Assembly (NCBI GenBank): GCA_029776255.1
Contig: JAKOTN010000095.1
Span: 1-40,436 of the forward strand
Length of the DNA: 40,436 nt
Reading direction: 5' to 3'
Source: Pseudomonadota bacterium
GTDB taxonomy: Bacteria > Pseudomonadota > Gammaproteobacteria > Burkholderiales > Rhodocyclaceae
The notes beneath the pieces were generated by a model. That model searched no databases. It was not told where the DNA came from and was given only the letters and a program-made list of their open reading frames with translations. Positions 1-8,687 of this stretch are shown here, in pieces. A program made the translations under genes and the position numbers. The number at the start of each line of letters is the position of its first letter. Positions within the stretch are counted from its first letter, which is position 1.

Positions 1-122
1 ATCGCGCCCAGAATCCCATCGACCACCACCCGCAGCTTCCTCAGCGGATGACTTGCCGGAATCCGCTCTTCCAGCGTCCGGTAGCTGAACATCGCAGGCT
101 GCGTCGTGTCGGGCCTTCTCAT
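1..122 (-). CDS. Transposase N-terminus, IS1182/IS5-like (partial, runs off window start)
   Basis: About 40 residues are visible, starting at ATG 120-122 and running off the left edge. The start reads MRRPDTTQPAMFSYRTLEER and continues with IPASHPLRKLR. An aromatic-Ser-Tyr-x-x-Leu-Glu-x-Arg segment followed by a PA-x-HPLR motif is typical of the N-terminal domain (DUF772 type) of DDE transposases of the IS1182 and IS5-like groups. The DDE catalytic core lies outside the window. The fragment is upstream of, and divergent from, the tyrosine transposase at 226. Group assignment is from memory of the family pattern and could be IS5 rather than IS1182. Confidence 0.7.
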   Translation of the reverse strand, partial: MRRPDTTQPAMFSYRTLEERIPASHPLRKLRVVVDGILGA

Positions 123-197
123 CTTTTTTCCATCTCGTTCAGGCAAGGTTCGAATTATCTCATCGGCGTAGCTGGGGCGGGGGTTTTGAGCAGCCTG
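1..197 (-). mobile_element. End of a DDE-type insertion sequence
   Basis: The transposase fragment at 1-122 is preceded on its own strand by about 75 noncoding bases. These end in GTTTTGAGCAGCCTG (183-197), which resembles the terminal repeat style of IS1182/IS5-like elements. The boundary near 197 is supported independently: the terminal repeat of the neighbouring tyrosine transposase unit begins at 198 and is missing its outer half, as expected if the insertion sequence landed inside it. The exact end could be off by several bases because only one end is in view. Confidence 0.5.
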
Positions 198-209
198 TTA
201 ATCATTTCC
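198..209 (+). repeat. Truncated left terminal repeat of the RAYT unit
   Basis: TTAATCATTTCC here is the exact inverse complement of GGAAATGATTAA at 1062-1073, so the tyrosine transposase gene is bracketed by a 12-base perfect inverted repeat. On the right the repeat continues outward into AAATGCAAGACCTGACCCC. On the left that outer part is absent and is replaced by insertion-sequence-like sequence ending at about 197. This looks like a truncated copy of the right repeat. Confidence 0.6.
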
Positions 210-225
210 AGGCGATGATGCAGCC

Positions 226-1069
226 ATGTCTAGACCTTTGCGCATTGAGCTTGCAGATGGTTTGTATCATGTCACTTCTCGTGGGGACCGGCGAGAGGAC
301 ATTTATTTCTCGGACGCTGATCGCGAGCAATGGTTGAAGATACTTGGCGAGGTTTGCCAGCGCTTCAATTGGCGGTGCCATGCCTGGTGTCAGATGAGCA
401 ACCATTATCACTTGGTGGTCGAGACGCCCGAGGCCAATCCGGCGAAAGGCATGCGCCAGTTGAACGGGGTTCATACCCAATACATCAACCGATCACACCG
501 CCGTGAGCCGTGTCGGCCATGTTTTTCAGGGGCGCTACAAGGCGATTTTGGTTGAGCGCGATGCGTATCTCCGGGAGTTGGCGCGTTATGTCGTACTCAA
601 TCCTGTGCGGGCTGGCATGGTATCGCTCCCGGGAGAATGGCCTTGGAGTTCGTGGGTCGCGATGATGGAGCAAAGCCCAGTACCGGAATGGCTCGAAACC
701 CGATGGCTGTTGCAGCAGTTTTCCCAAGACGGGCGGTCCGCACAGCGCGCTTATGAAGATTTCGTGCGCGCCGGTATTGGCCTGCGGCGTGTCCTGGAGC
801 AATTGAATGGGCAAATTTACTCGGGCAGTCAGGCATTTATCGAGGAAGCAAAAGCCGGCAACGCGCGTGAAGGTAACGAGATCCCCCGTATGCAACGCCG
901 CCCAATCGCGAAGCCTTTGGCCCATTATTCGGAGAAACACGCCGACCGTGATGCGGCCGTGTGTGCCGCATTCTTGACCGGCGATTACACCCAAGCACAA
1001 ATCGCCGAACATTTCGGCGTCCATTACTCAACAATCAGTCGTATTGTCAGGTTCGGAAAACGGAAATGA
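226..1069 (+). pseudogene. REP-associated tyrosine transposase (RAYT, Y1/HUH family), frameshifted
   Basis: Two overlapping reading frames (226-555 and 503-1069) together make one IS200-like REP-associated tyrosine transposase of about 280 residues. The first frame begins MSRPLRIELADGLYHVTSRG and carries the HUH metal-binding motif in SNHYHLVVETP. The second continues with RVGHVFQGRYKAILVERD, then RYVVLNPVRAGMV with the expected catalytic tyrosine, and ends in a helix-turn-helix segment (YTQAQIAEHFGVHYSTISR). The family has these parts in one frame, so a single-base frame change lies near 500-512, inside the segment linking YINRSH to VGHVFQG. These enzymes normally mobilise or maintain REP-type palindromes. 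The break suggests an inactive copy, although a sequencing indel or programmed frameshift cannot be excluded. The stop codon lies inside the right terminal repeat. Confidence 0.85.
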
Positions 1070-1091
1070 TTAAATGCAAGACCTGACCCCG
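1062..1091 (+). repeat. Right terminal repeat of the RAYT unit
   Basis: The sequence comprises GGAAATGATTAA (1062-1073), overlapping AAATGCAAGACCTGACCCC (1072-1090). The first part is the inverse complement of 198-209. The second part matches a motif I recall as recurring next to RAYT genes in many proteobacteria. It overlaps the transposase stop codon and probably represents the recognition end of the element. Confidence 0.65.
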
Positions 1092-1399
1092 GGATTATCT
1101 TCTCGTTCCACGCCTCTTTTCTTGCGATCAGGGTTCGCGGAGGCGTGCGTACGCAACACAACTTAGCCGTCAAGGCCGTCCAGACTCCGCGCGCGCTGAA
1201 GCGCGACAAGACCATCCGGGTCAGACTTCGGAAATCCGCTTCCCTCACCTCGCGCGGTTGAATGAATCGGTGCCGCCCGGCAACTCGACGGCACTTCCCA
1301 CGTGCGAATGATCAATTGCCGCACCGGACCCGGGAATTGCCACCCGCGTTCGCCGACCGCTTTTCTCGAACAGCCCGATCAATCCGGTAAAATCCGCCG
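1092..1399. other. Intergenic stretch without a recognisable gene
   Basis: Roughly 310 bases between the RAYT unit and the YeeE/YedE pair. Short open frames exist on both strands but none has a recognisable domain, a convincing ribosome binding site or a start. A TAAAAT hexamer just before the 1400 start could be a -10 element, but no good -35 partner was seen. The stretch may hold decayed mobile-element sequence. Confidence 0.4.
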
Positions 1400-1834
1400 A
1401 TGACCATCGATTGGACGCATTTCACGCCCGCAAGCGCCTTGTTCGGAGGGGGGCTGATCGGCTTGGCAACGGCCCTACTGCTGTTTTTCAAGGGACGAAT
1501 CGCCGGCATTAGCGGCATCGTCGGCGGCGTGCTGGCATCGGTGAATCAAGGCGAGGCGAAGTGGCGCCTGGCTTTCATTCTCGGTCTGGTGCTGGCGCCG
1601 GTCGCTTACCGCCTGTTCGATATCTTGCCGGAAAGCCGAATCGACGCCGACTGGATCACTCTCGTCATTGCCGGGCTGCTGACCGGGTACGGCTCGCGTC
1701 TCGGCTCGGGCTGCACCAGCGGCCACGGCGTCTGCGGCATTTCCCGCCTCTCGCTCCGTTCGCTTGTTGCCACGCTGAGCTTCATGAGCACGGGTTTCGT
1801 CACGGTGTATGTCGTTCGCCATCTGGTGACTTGA
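1400..1834 (+). CDS. YeeE/YedE family sulfur-transport permease half, PmpA-like
   Basis: A 144-residue integral membrane protein with about four hydrophobic segments. It has the family signature GSGCTSGHGVCGISRLS around residues 103-117, with cysteines near 105 and 112. YeeE/YedE (DUF395) proteins import reduced sulfur compounds such as thiosulfate, using conserved membrane cysteines. The single-chain forms are about twice this length. Here the N-terminal half is a separate gene followed 11 bases later by the second half, the PmpA-PmpB arrangement, so the two products probably form one transporter in the inner membrane. The ribosome binding site before ATG 1400 is weak. No ArsR regulator or sulfurtransferase is adjacent. 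Confidence 0.85.
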   Translation: MTIDWTHFTPASALFGGGLIGLATALLLFFKGRIAGISGIVGGVLASVNQGEAKWRLAFILGLVLAPVAYRLFDILPESRIDADWITLVIAGLLTGYGSRLGSGCTSGHGVCGISRLSLRSLVATLSFMSTGFVTVYVVRHLVT

Positions 1835-1845
1835 GGAGCCCCCCA

Positions 1846-2259
1846 ATGAGCACCGCGATCTCGTTCCTGGTTGGCATCGTGTTTGGCATCGGCATCATCG
1901 TCGGTGGAATGAGCAACCCGGCCAAGGTGCTTGCCTTCCTGGATATTGGCGGTCAGTGGGACCCGTCCTTGGCGCTGGTGATGGCCGGCGCCATCGCGGT
2001 AGGCGTCGCCGCCTTCCGGCTGGCAAGAGGCAGACACAGCAGCCTGCTCGGGGAACCCATGCAAATCCCGGACAAAACCGCCATCGACACCCGCTTGCTC
2101 CTGGGAAGCGCCCTTTTCGGTGTCGGTTGGGGACTGGCCGGGATTTGTCCAGGACCCGCGCTAATCTTGCTCGGCAGCGCGTCGTTGAAAGGCTTGATTT
2201 TCGTTATCGCCATGCTGGCTGGCATGGGACTGTTTCATCTGTTCAAGAAAAGCGCATAA
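1846..2259 (+). CDS. YeeE/YedE family sulfur-transport permease half, PmpB-like
   Basis: A 137-residue membrane protein beginning MSTAISFLVGIVFGIGIIVG. It carries the matching half-motif GVGWGLAGICPGPAL with a cysteine near residue 101, corresponding to the C-terminal half of full-length YeeE/YedE transporters. The start at ATG 1846 is chosen because it is preceded by GAGGAG (1832-1837) and lies 11 bases after the upstream stop, which implies co-transcription and translation coupling. The longer open frame upstream in this phase overlaps the first gene and has no family similarity. Substrate identity (thiosulfate or another reduced sulfur compound) is inferred from the family only. Confidence 0.85.
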   Translation: MSTAISFLVGIVFGIGIIVGGMSNPAKVLAFLDIGGQWDPSLALVMAGAIAVGVAAFRLARGRHSSLLGEPMQIPDKTAIDTRLLLGSALFGVGWGLAGICPGPALILLGSASLKGLIFVIAMLAGMGLFHLFKKSA

Positions 2260-2319
2260 GCATTCCTCGCGCCGGGGAATGGCGTTGATCGGCGGAAAAC
2301 AAATCGCCCTCCCGACAAA

Positions 2320-3891
2320 TCAATCGGCGGCCATTCGGCGTTCGTTCTCGCGCCGCGCCAGCGCGGTGCGTTCGGCGCCGATCAATTGCGCCATTGTCTT
2401 TTGCGGTTGCTCGATGACCTCGTCGCCGTTGTGGAAAAGCCGTATCACCCGCAGGGGCCCGTCTTCGGAGACCAGCGCGGCCACGTCGTCTGGAACGACC
2501 GTTACCCGCCCGAGCATGCGCGAGGTTGGCCATTTCATGTCGCCATACACCAGGTAAACCAGCTTGGAACAGAATACCCGGTGGGTCGTTTCGGCGTCGA
2601 AATTGAAATCGTACGCCTTGCCGACTTGACGCAGGGCCTGCAACACCGCCTCCGCCGCCTGTGGCGTGCTCAATCCGGTGTGGCGAATCACGGCCAGATC
2701 GTCGATGTTCAGGAAGTGCGCCATGGTGTTCATTTGCACGCCGGAGCGCAGGGCCTCGACGACGCCGCGACCGCTCCGGATCGCCGCCTGGTGTGGGCGG
2801 ACCACCGGATGATCCCAAATGCCCAGCGCGCGCAACTCCGCTTCGCCGCCGACCCAGATCGCGGCATGCCCCCAGTACCCCGGGATGAATTTGTCGGTCA
2901 GCCGGAAAGGCGTTTTCTCGAGCAAGATATCGCCGGCCTTGAGCGTTTCCGCCAGCCGCTGCGCAACCTCCGGCCGCCCATACAGCTTGCCGTGCCGCGT
3001 TTCGACCAGACCGACGACATTGCCGAACAGCAGGCTGGAAAGATTGGTGCTTTCGTTTTTCAGGGTGAACAACATATCGACGGTCTGCGTGCTGAAAAAC
3101 CCCAGGCTTTGGCCGACGTCGCGCAAGGGCTGAAAACGCCGCACCATTTGCAGTGACGGACTTTGTTCGATCGAATCCAGCAGATACGCGTACCGTTCGA
3201 AAGGCTCCGGCTGAAAGCTTCTGGCATGCTTGTCGACCCAATCGATGGCTCGCAGCGTCCGGCGCCGATTATCCACCGAGGCGAAGTTCACCGCCATTTC
3301 GTCGAGAATGCCCGCCGGAAGATCGAAACCGCGATCGCTGCGGTTCAGGTGACGCCGGAACTCGTGGTCCCGACGAAACGGTGCGATCGCGGAAAGATAA
3401 TTGTCGTAAAGAATCAATGCCGCCGAGAGCGACATGACGATGCCGGTGGCGCGAATGCCCGCCTCCCTGTCGTCGCCCGCATGGTTTTTCTCAAGCCAGC
3501 ATTCATGCGCCTCGGCGACTTTCAGGAGGGCAAGACGCTGCGCCAAAAGCTGGGACGCCCCTTCGTTGAGCTGCTTGAGATCGCTCCCAGAAAGCGGCAG
3601 GCCGCGGCCGGTCTTGGCCTTCAGCGCCTGGTACAGGCCGATGACGCTGGCGCGCATGCCAAGCGCCTCCTCGGCAAGCCGAAGATAATCGTCGATTTCG
3701 GCTTCCATGGCCTCCCGTCTGGCGAGCGACGCGTCCTGCGCATGGGCCTCGCGCGTGTGCGCCTCGCAGTAGGTGTTCGTCAACGGCGCATTTTGCCCAA
3801 CGCGCGATGGCTCACCATCGGCCAAAGTCGTCGCCAGATCGGCGCAGCCCGCCATCGACACCGCGAACACCACGGCCAGCAAGACACGCAT
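2320..3891 (-). CDS. Lipoprotein with permuted papain-like (YiiX/YebB, C92) hydrolase domain
   Basis: A 523-residue protein with a lipoprotein signal peptide ending in the lipobox SMAGC (Cys16), so it is probably anchored to a membrane facing the periplasm. Residues about 320-470 form a YiiX/YebB-type circularly permuted NlpC/P60 papain-like domain. This contains GDILLEKTPF, then GYWGHAAIWVG with the putative catalytic His342, then HRVFCSKLVYLVYGD with putative catalytic Cys441. Members of this fold hydrolyse amide or ester bonds in peptidoglycan or lipid-linked substrates; the substrate here is unknown. The N-terminal 300 residues are mainly helical and not recognised, making the protein much longer than the roughly 200-residue YiiX. 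It is transcribed alone, opposite to the permease pair. Confidence 0.75.
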   Translation of the reverse strand: MRVLLAVVFAVSMAGCADLATTLADGEPSRVGQNAPLTNTYCEAHTREAHAQDASLARREAMEAEIDDYLRLAEEALGMRASVIGLYQALKAKTGRGLPLSGSDLKQLNEGASQLLAQRLALLKVAEAHECWLEKNHAGDDREAGIRATGIVMSLSAALILYDNYLSAIAPFRRDHEFRRHLNRSDRGFDLPAGILDEMAVNFASVDNRRRTLRAIDWVDKHARSFQPEPFERYAYLLDSIEQSPSLQMVRRFQPLRDVGQSLGFFSTQTVDMLFTLKNESTNLSSLLFGNVVGLVETRHGKLYGRPEVAQRLAETLKAGDILLEKTPFRLTDKFIPGYWGHAAIWVGGEAELRALGIWDHPVVRPHQAAIRSGRGVVEALRSGVQMNTMAHFLNIDDLAVIRHTGLSTPQAAEAVLQALRQVGKAYDFNFDAETTHRVFCSKLVYLVYGDMKWPTSRMLGRVTVVPDDVAALVSEDGPLRVIRLFHNGDEVIEQPQKTMAQLIGAERTALARRENERRMAAD

Positions 3892-4004
3892 CGTCCTTTT
3901 CCTCCGGTTAAATTGAACGCAAGAACCGCCAGGGCCGAAAACGGCTCACCGCGCGCCGTTCGCTGCTGGCGACGCCGACGCGCGAGCCAGCGAGCAACGG
4001 CGAC

Positions 4005-5156
4005 TCAGGAGGCGGACTCCGGGCCGATTCGCGACACCGCGTCCAGCGCGTCGGCCAGACGCAGCACCGTACGGTCGGGATTGTGGAGTTTTTCCAGTCC
4101 GAACAAACCGATGCGGAACGTACGAAAGTCAACCGGCTCGTTGCATTGCAAGGGAACGCCGGCGGCGATCTGCACGCCGATGGCGGCGAATTTCTTGCCG
4201 GACTGAATGTCCGGGTCGTCGGTGTAGCTCACCACCACCCCAGGCGCCTGGAAACCGTCGGCGGCGACGCTCCTGAAACCGCGGCTGTGCAACAAGGCGC
4301 GGACGCGCACGCCGAGTTCCTGCTGCTCCTTGCGCACGCGCTCGAAACCATAATTCTCGGTCTCGCGCATGGTGTCGCGCAAAGCGGCCAGGGCGTCGGT
4401 CGGCATGGTCGCGTGATAGGCATGGCCGCCGTTCTCGAAAGCCTCCATGATTTGCAGCCATTTTTTGAGGTCGCAGGCGAAACTGCTGCTCATGGTGTCG
4501 TCGATGCGGGCGCGGGCACGCGCGCCGAGCACGACCAGCGCACAGCACGGCGAGCCGGTCCAGCCCTTTTGCGGCGCGCTGATCAGCACATCGACATCGT
4601 TGGCGACCATATCCACCCAAATCGCTCCGGAAGCGACGCAGTCGAGCACGAAGAGGCCATCGACCGCGCGTACCGCTTGACCAATTGCTTGTAGATAATC
4701 GTTCGGCAGGATCATGCCGGAGGCGGTTTCGACATGCGGTGCGAAAACGACGGCCGGTTTCTCGGCGTGAATGCGCGCCACCACCTCCTCGATTGGCGGC
4801 GGCGCGAACGGCGCTGGTGCCTCGTCGCCGACCGGACTGGCCGCCATGACGATGCTTTCCGAGGCGATCCGCCCCATTTCGAGAATCTGCGTCCAGCGGA
4901 AACTGAACCAGCCGCTACGGATGACCAAGCACTTCTTGTCGACGGCGAACTGTCGCGCGACCGCTTCCATGCCGAAGGTGCCGCTTCCCGGCACGACAAT
5001 CGCCGCCGTCCCGTTATAAACGGTTTTCAGGATGCGCGAGATATCCTTCATCACGCCTTGAAAGCGCCTGGACATGTGGTTCAAGGCGCGGTCGGTATAA
5101 ACGACCGAGTATTCGAGCAGGCCGTCCGGATCGGGTTGGGGTAGCAGTGCGGGCAC
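4005..5156 (-). CDS. Class V aminotransferase (alanine/serine-glyoxylate aminotransferase-like)
   Basis: A 383-residue PLP enzyme when started at GTG 5154-5156. That start has GGAG seven bases upstream on the coding strand and gives the usual family length. A longer open frame extends to 5348 but its extra 64 residues look unrelated. Fold-type I class V features are visible: NGTAAIVVPGSGTFGMEA near residue 50, an aspartate in FVLDCVASGA that would contact the PLP ring nitrogen, and SAPQKGWTGSP with the Schiff-base lysine. The family moves an amino group between alanine, serine or a related donor and glyoxylate or pyruvate. The exact substrate pair cannot be read from sequence. No pathway partner is adjacent. 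Confidence 0.75.
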   Translation of the reverse strand: MPALLPQPDPDGLLEYSVVYTDRALNHMSRRFQGVMKDISRILKTVYNGTAAIVVPGSGTFGMEAVARQFAVDKKCLVIRSGWFSFRWTQILEMGRIASESIVMAASPVGDEAPAPFAPPPIEEVVARIHAEKPAVVFAPHVETASGMILPNDYLQAIGQAVRAVDGLFVLDCVASGAIWVDMVANDVDVLISAPQKGWTGSPCCALVVLGARARARIDDTMSSSFACDLKKWLQIMEAFENGGHAYHATMPTDALAALRDTMRETENYGFERVRKEQQELGVRVRALLHSRGFRSVAADGFQAPGVVVSYTDDPDIQSGKKFAAIGVQIAAGVPLQCNEPVDFRTFRIGLFGLEKLHNPDRTVLRLADALDAVSRIGPESAS

Positions 5157-5666
5157 GTTTGGTCTCCAAATCGTCGATTCAAGGCGACGAACAGCGTCGC
5201 CGCCAGACGGGCAGAATAGCGCCAAGTCCGGGTTCCGCGCTAGTCGTGGAGCGAGAACTTGAACCGGCGCGTCAACGGCGACAACAGTCGCCTTTTTTGC
5301 GGCGACATCGCCCGGCGTTTTCGCCGCGATTCGGCGCGGCGTTCGCACGGCGGCTCGATGTCGCTGCCCGGCGCACCCACGGCGAAGCTACCGGGCGGTA
5401 CGGGATAACGTGCCAGCCAGCCACACGCGTCTGGTTTTTCGCTCGACCCGGCTGGGCGCCAGTCGGCCGGAGAAACTATTTATTCCTTCTAAATCATAAT
5501 ATAGCGTACAATTAGCATGCGTTTTCCCGCGCTTGCCATAACATGGATCGATGGGTACGCCGTGACGATCGCGGCCCTGCCGAACCTTGCCGGGAGAAGT
5601 CCGGCAACACATTTCGCCGCTTGCCGAGCATCTGTTTTCATCACCTTGCTGGAATGAACAACCGCC
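5157..5666. other. Divergent intergenic region with an AT-rich promoter-like patch
   Basis: About 510 bases separate the aminotransferase (minus) from the chemoreceptor (plus). No credible gene is seen. The only striking element is an AT-rich block at 5478-5515 in otherwise GC-rich sequence, containing CATAAT and TACAAT hexamers that could serve as -10 elements reading rightward toward the chemoreceptor. A matching -35 is not obvious, and no clear sigma-28 flagellar-class promoter was recognised. Confidence 0.35.
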
Positions 5667-7286
5667 ATGCAGAACCTCAAGATCAAGCACTTGTTGCTTT
5701 TGGCCACTCTGGCCATCGGTTTGGTATGCCTCACCCTGGTAACGGGAAATCTCATCATCTGGCGCAGTAACACGGCCCTCGGCGCCGCCGCCGAGCAAGC
5801 CTCGCAAGTCGAGCTCGCCATCCGGACATTCAAGGACGCCCGTTTTCATGTCGTGCAGATCCAGCAGTTCCTGACCGATGCGTCGGCGGTCGGCGAAGCC
5901 GATTTTCGTGAAGCGATGGAGGAACGCGATGCGGCGCTCGCCGACCTGGAGCGCCTCGGCAAACAACTCGCCGAAAAAAAGGACGCGATCGAAAGCATGA
6001 AACAAGCCGTGAAACGCCTTTACGACACTGGCGAAACCATGGCGCGCGCTTACATCGACAAGGGACGCGACGCCGGCAACGCGATCATGAAAGGTCGCAA
6101 CGGTTTCGACGATTCCGCAAAGGCGCTGACCGAGCAACTCGATAAACTGGCCGGCGATCTGCGCACCCTGGCCGACAGCAGCAACAGCGCGCAGCACGAA
6201 ACACGCGACTGGATGTTCCACTCGAGCATGGTGTCTGGCACCCTGGCGCTGCTGGTGGTTTTGGTCTCCTATATTTTCCTGGGCAAGGTGCTGATGAGCC
6301 TCCTGGGTGGCGAACCTTCCTACGCCGGGGCGATGGTGGCGCGGATAGCTTCCGGCGATCTGACGGAGCCGCTGCGAATCAGGGCGGGCGACCAACAAAG
6401 TCTGTTGGCCAATATCAACGTGATGCAACAAGAGTTGCGCGAGTCGGTACAAGCCATCCGAAACGTGTCGCGACAAGTTCTTCAAGCGGCCGGCAGTCTG
6501 CATCGGGATGCCGGCAGCGTCTTGCTCAGCGCGCAAACCCAGAGCAATACCGCGGCGTCGATGTCGGCATCGGTCGAACAAGTCGCCACCAGCATTACCC
6601 AGATCGCCGATTTCGCGCGGAAGGTGAGCACGCATACCGGCGAGGCGGCCACTTTGGCCGACCATAGCGGCGCGGAGGTTCACGCCGTAGGGGCGGAAAT
6701 CGCGCACGTGGCCGATTCGGTGAAGCAAGCAAGCACGGTCATCGGCGCGCTCGGCGAAGAATCGCGCCGCATCACCGCCATTGTCCGAACGATTCATGAA
6801 ATCGCGGCGCAGACCAACCTGCTGGCGCTCAACGCCGCCATCGAGGCCGCGCGCGCCGGTGAGCAAGGACGGGGATTCGCGGTCGTCGCCGACGAAGTCC
6901 GCAAGCTGGCGGAACGCACGACGCGTTCGACGCTGGAAATATCGGAAATGATCGAGGCGATCAGCACTCGCTCGGCAGAAGCCGTACTCGGCATGGAAGA
7001 CAGCCTGAACGCGGTTGCCAAGGGCGTTTCCCAAGCCGACAAAGCCTGTACGGTAATGTCGACGGCCAGGGAAAATCTGAGTCAGGTTTCGGAAGAGATC
7101 CAGGAAATCAGCAACACAGTGGCCGAACAACGCGTGGCCAGCACCACCATCGCCGACAGTGTCGAGAAAGTGGCGGAAATGGCCGAAACCAATCGCCAAG
7201 CCCTCTCCGCGATCGTCAGCAACGCCGAGACTGTCGAGAACCTGTCCAAGGCCCTCGAGCAAGCGGTAAGCAAATTCCGCCTTTAG
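5667..7286 (+). CDS. Methyl-accepting chemotaxis protein
   Basis: A 539-residue transmembrane chemoreceptor. A first membrane helix (about residues 8-31) is followed by a periplasmic sensor of about 155 mostly helical residues. A second membrane helix (about 188-212) leads to a HAMP-like linker (about 213-265), then a long coiled-coil signalling domain. The hairpin tip, which docks CheA/CheW, is intact: [19 protein letters not shown] followed by [20 protein letters not shown] (about residues 377-413). There is no C-terminal pentapeptide tether for CheR/CheB. The sensor ligand is unknown; the helical-bundle sensor type often binds small organic acids or amino acids. A cheR lies 1.4 kb downstream, but no other che genes are present. 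Confidence 0.93.
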   Translation: MQNLKIKHLLLLATLAIGLVCLTLVTGNLIIWRSNTALGAAAEQASQVELAIRTFKDARFHVVQIQQFLTDASAVGEADFREAMEERDAALADLERLGKQLAEKKDAIESMKQAVKRLYDTGETMARAYIDKGRDAGNAIMKGRNGFDDSAKALTEQLDKLAGDLRTLADSSNSAQHETRDWMFHSSMVSGTLALLVVLVSYIFLGKVLMSLLGGEPSYAGAMVARIASGDLTEPLRIRAGDQQSLLANINVMQQELRESVQAIRNVSRQVLQAAGSLHRDAGSVLLSAQTQSNTAASMSASVEQVATSITQIADFARKVSTHTGEAATLADHSGAEVHAVGAEIAHVADSVKQASTVIGALGEESRRITAIVRTIHEIAAQTNLLALNAAIEAARAGEQGRGFAVVADEVRKLAERTTRSTLEISEMIEAISTRSAEAVLGMEDSLNAVAKGVSQADKACTVMSTARENLSQVSEEIQEISNTVAEQRVASTTIADSVEKVAEMAETNRQALSAIVSNAETVENLSKALEQAVSKFRL

Positions 7287-7475
7287 GACGACACCACAAG
7301 ACGTCGGCGGGCGCCCAGACGACCGATACGGATATTTCGCCTGCTGGCACGCGCGGCGGCACTAGTCGCCGGCGTCCGAAGCCGGGCGAACTCGGTAGAA
7401 TGGCGCTCTGCGCCGCGATTCCCGTTTCGGGTAAGCGTCTTATCCAAATAGAAACCAACAGATTAGGAACTCGAT

Positions 7476-8420
7476 ATGGCCGGAGCGAGCCTGCTTGCGC
7501 TGATCGACGATATCGCCACCGTTCTCGACGACATCGCTTTATTGACCAAGGTGGCCGCCAAGAAGACCGCCGGCGTTCTTGGCGACGACCTGGCCCTGAA
7601 CGCGCAACAAGTCGCTGGCGTGCGCGCCGAACGCGAGTTGCCGGTGGTCTGGGCGGTTGCCGTCGGTTCGCTCAAGAACAAACTGATTTTGGTACCGGCC
7701 GCGCTGCTGATCAGCAGCGTACTGCCCGCGGCGATCACCCCGCTGCTGATGCTCGGTGGTCTTTATCTTTGTTTCGAGGGCGTTGAAAAACTGGCGCACA
7801 AGTGGCTGCATCCCGCCGAGGTCGACGAGCAACACGCCGTGCAACTCGCCGCCTTGGCCGACGACACGGTCGACATGGCGGCACTCGAAGCGGACAAGAT
7901 CAAGGGCGCGATCCGCACCGATTTTGTCCTTTCGGCGGAAATCGTCGTCATCGCTCTCGGCACTGTCGCCGATACCCCCTTCACCACACAGGTGGCGGTG
8001 CTCTCGGGCATCGGATTGCTGATGACCGTCGGCGTTTATGGCATCGTCGCCGGCATCGTCAAGCTGGACGATTTCGGCTTGTATCTGCTGAAGAAACCGG
8101 GCACGCCAGCCCGGAGGCTCGGACGCGGTCTGCTGCTCGCCGCACCCCGATTGATGAGAGCATTGACGGTGATTGGCACCGCGGCGATGTTTCTGGTCGG
8201 CGGCGGAATTCTCAGCCACGGCGTGCCACTCGTACACCACGCCATCGCGGATTTCGCCACCGTGGTCGGTGACATCCCGGCCATTGGCCGTTTTCTTGCC
8301 GCGTTGACCCCGAGCGCTCTGGACATGTCATTCGGTATTCTGGCCGGGGCGGTGGCGCTAAGCGGCATGCGAGCCCTCGCCGCACTGCGGTCGGCACTTG
8401 GAAATCGAGCGAAACGCTAG
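7476..8420 (+). CDS. DUF808 (YedI-like) inner-membrane protein
   Basis: A 314-residue protein starting MAGASLLALIDDIATVLDDI. It is followed by AALTKVAA-type and KKTAGVLGDDLALNAQQVAG-like sequence, the characteristic opening of the DUF808/YedI family. Several hydrophobic segments lie between residues about 65 and 305 (for example LILVPAALLISSVLPAAITP), and GLYLCFEGVEKLAHK is another recognisable family stretch. Function is not established for this family; it is an inner-membrane protein in enterobacteria. AGGAA sits just upstream of ATG 7476. It stands alone between the chemoreceptor and cheR, with 190 and 267 base gaps, so it is probably an independent unit. Confidence 0.88.
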   Translation: MAGASLLALIDDIATVLDDIALLTKVAAKKTAGVLGDDLALNAQQVAGVRAERELPVVWAVAVGSLKNKLILVPAALLISSVLPAAITPLLMLGGLYLCFEGVEKLAHKWLHPAEVDEQHAVQLAALADDTVDMAALEADKIKGAIRTDFVLSAEIVVIALGTVADTPFTTQVAVLSGIGLLMTVGVYGIVAGIVKLDDFGLYLLKKPGTPARRLGRGLLLAAPRLMRALTVIGTAAMFLVGGGILSHGVPLVHHAIADFATVVGDIPAIGRFLAALTPSALDMSFGILAGAVALSGMRALAALRSALGNRAKR

Positions 8421-8687
8421 CCGTTTCGATGGTTGGCCTGAAATTTCGCGACAACAGCCGTTTTTTTGTCGGCCTCGGCCCACGACTCTTGCCCGGAGTC
8501 ATACAACCGACAAGAAATGGCTGTCTCGACAAATATGTCGCAAAAGCCCGCTTGCATCGCCCGTCACCATGACCCACTATTAGGGCTATCGGTTGCAGGC
8601 CGCCGGTATAAAGCGAATAAAAATCATGGCCTCCCATTCCTCAGCCAATACGCACGGCGGAAAATTGACTACCGATTGAGCGCACCG

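Noticed and set aside
1561-2259. Longer 232-codon version of the second YeeE/YedE gene
   Set aside because: The extra N-terminus overlaps the first permease gene and is arginine-rich; ATG 1846 has a good ribosome binding site and the family start.
3163-4206. 347-codon open frame overlapping the ends of the YiiX-like and aminotransferase genes
   Set aside because: Spans two real genes on the other strand and has arginine-rich shadow composition without any domain.
5388-7262. 624-codon open frame antisense to the chemoreceptor
   Set aside because: Histidine/arginine/aspartate-rich composition typical of the reverse complement of a GC-rich gene; no domain; the sense strand encodes an unmistakable chemoreceptor.
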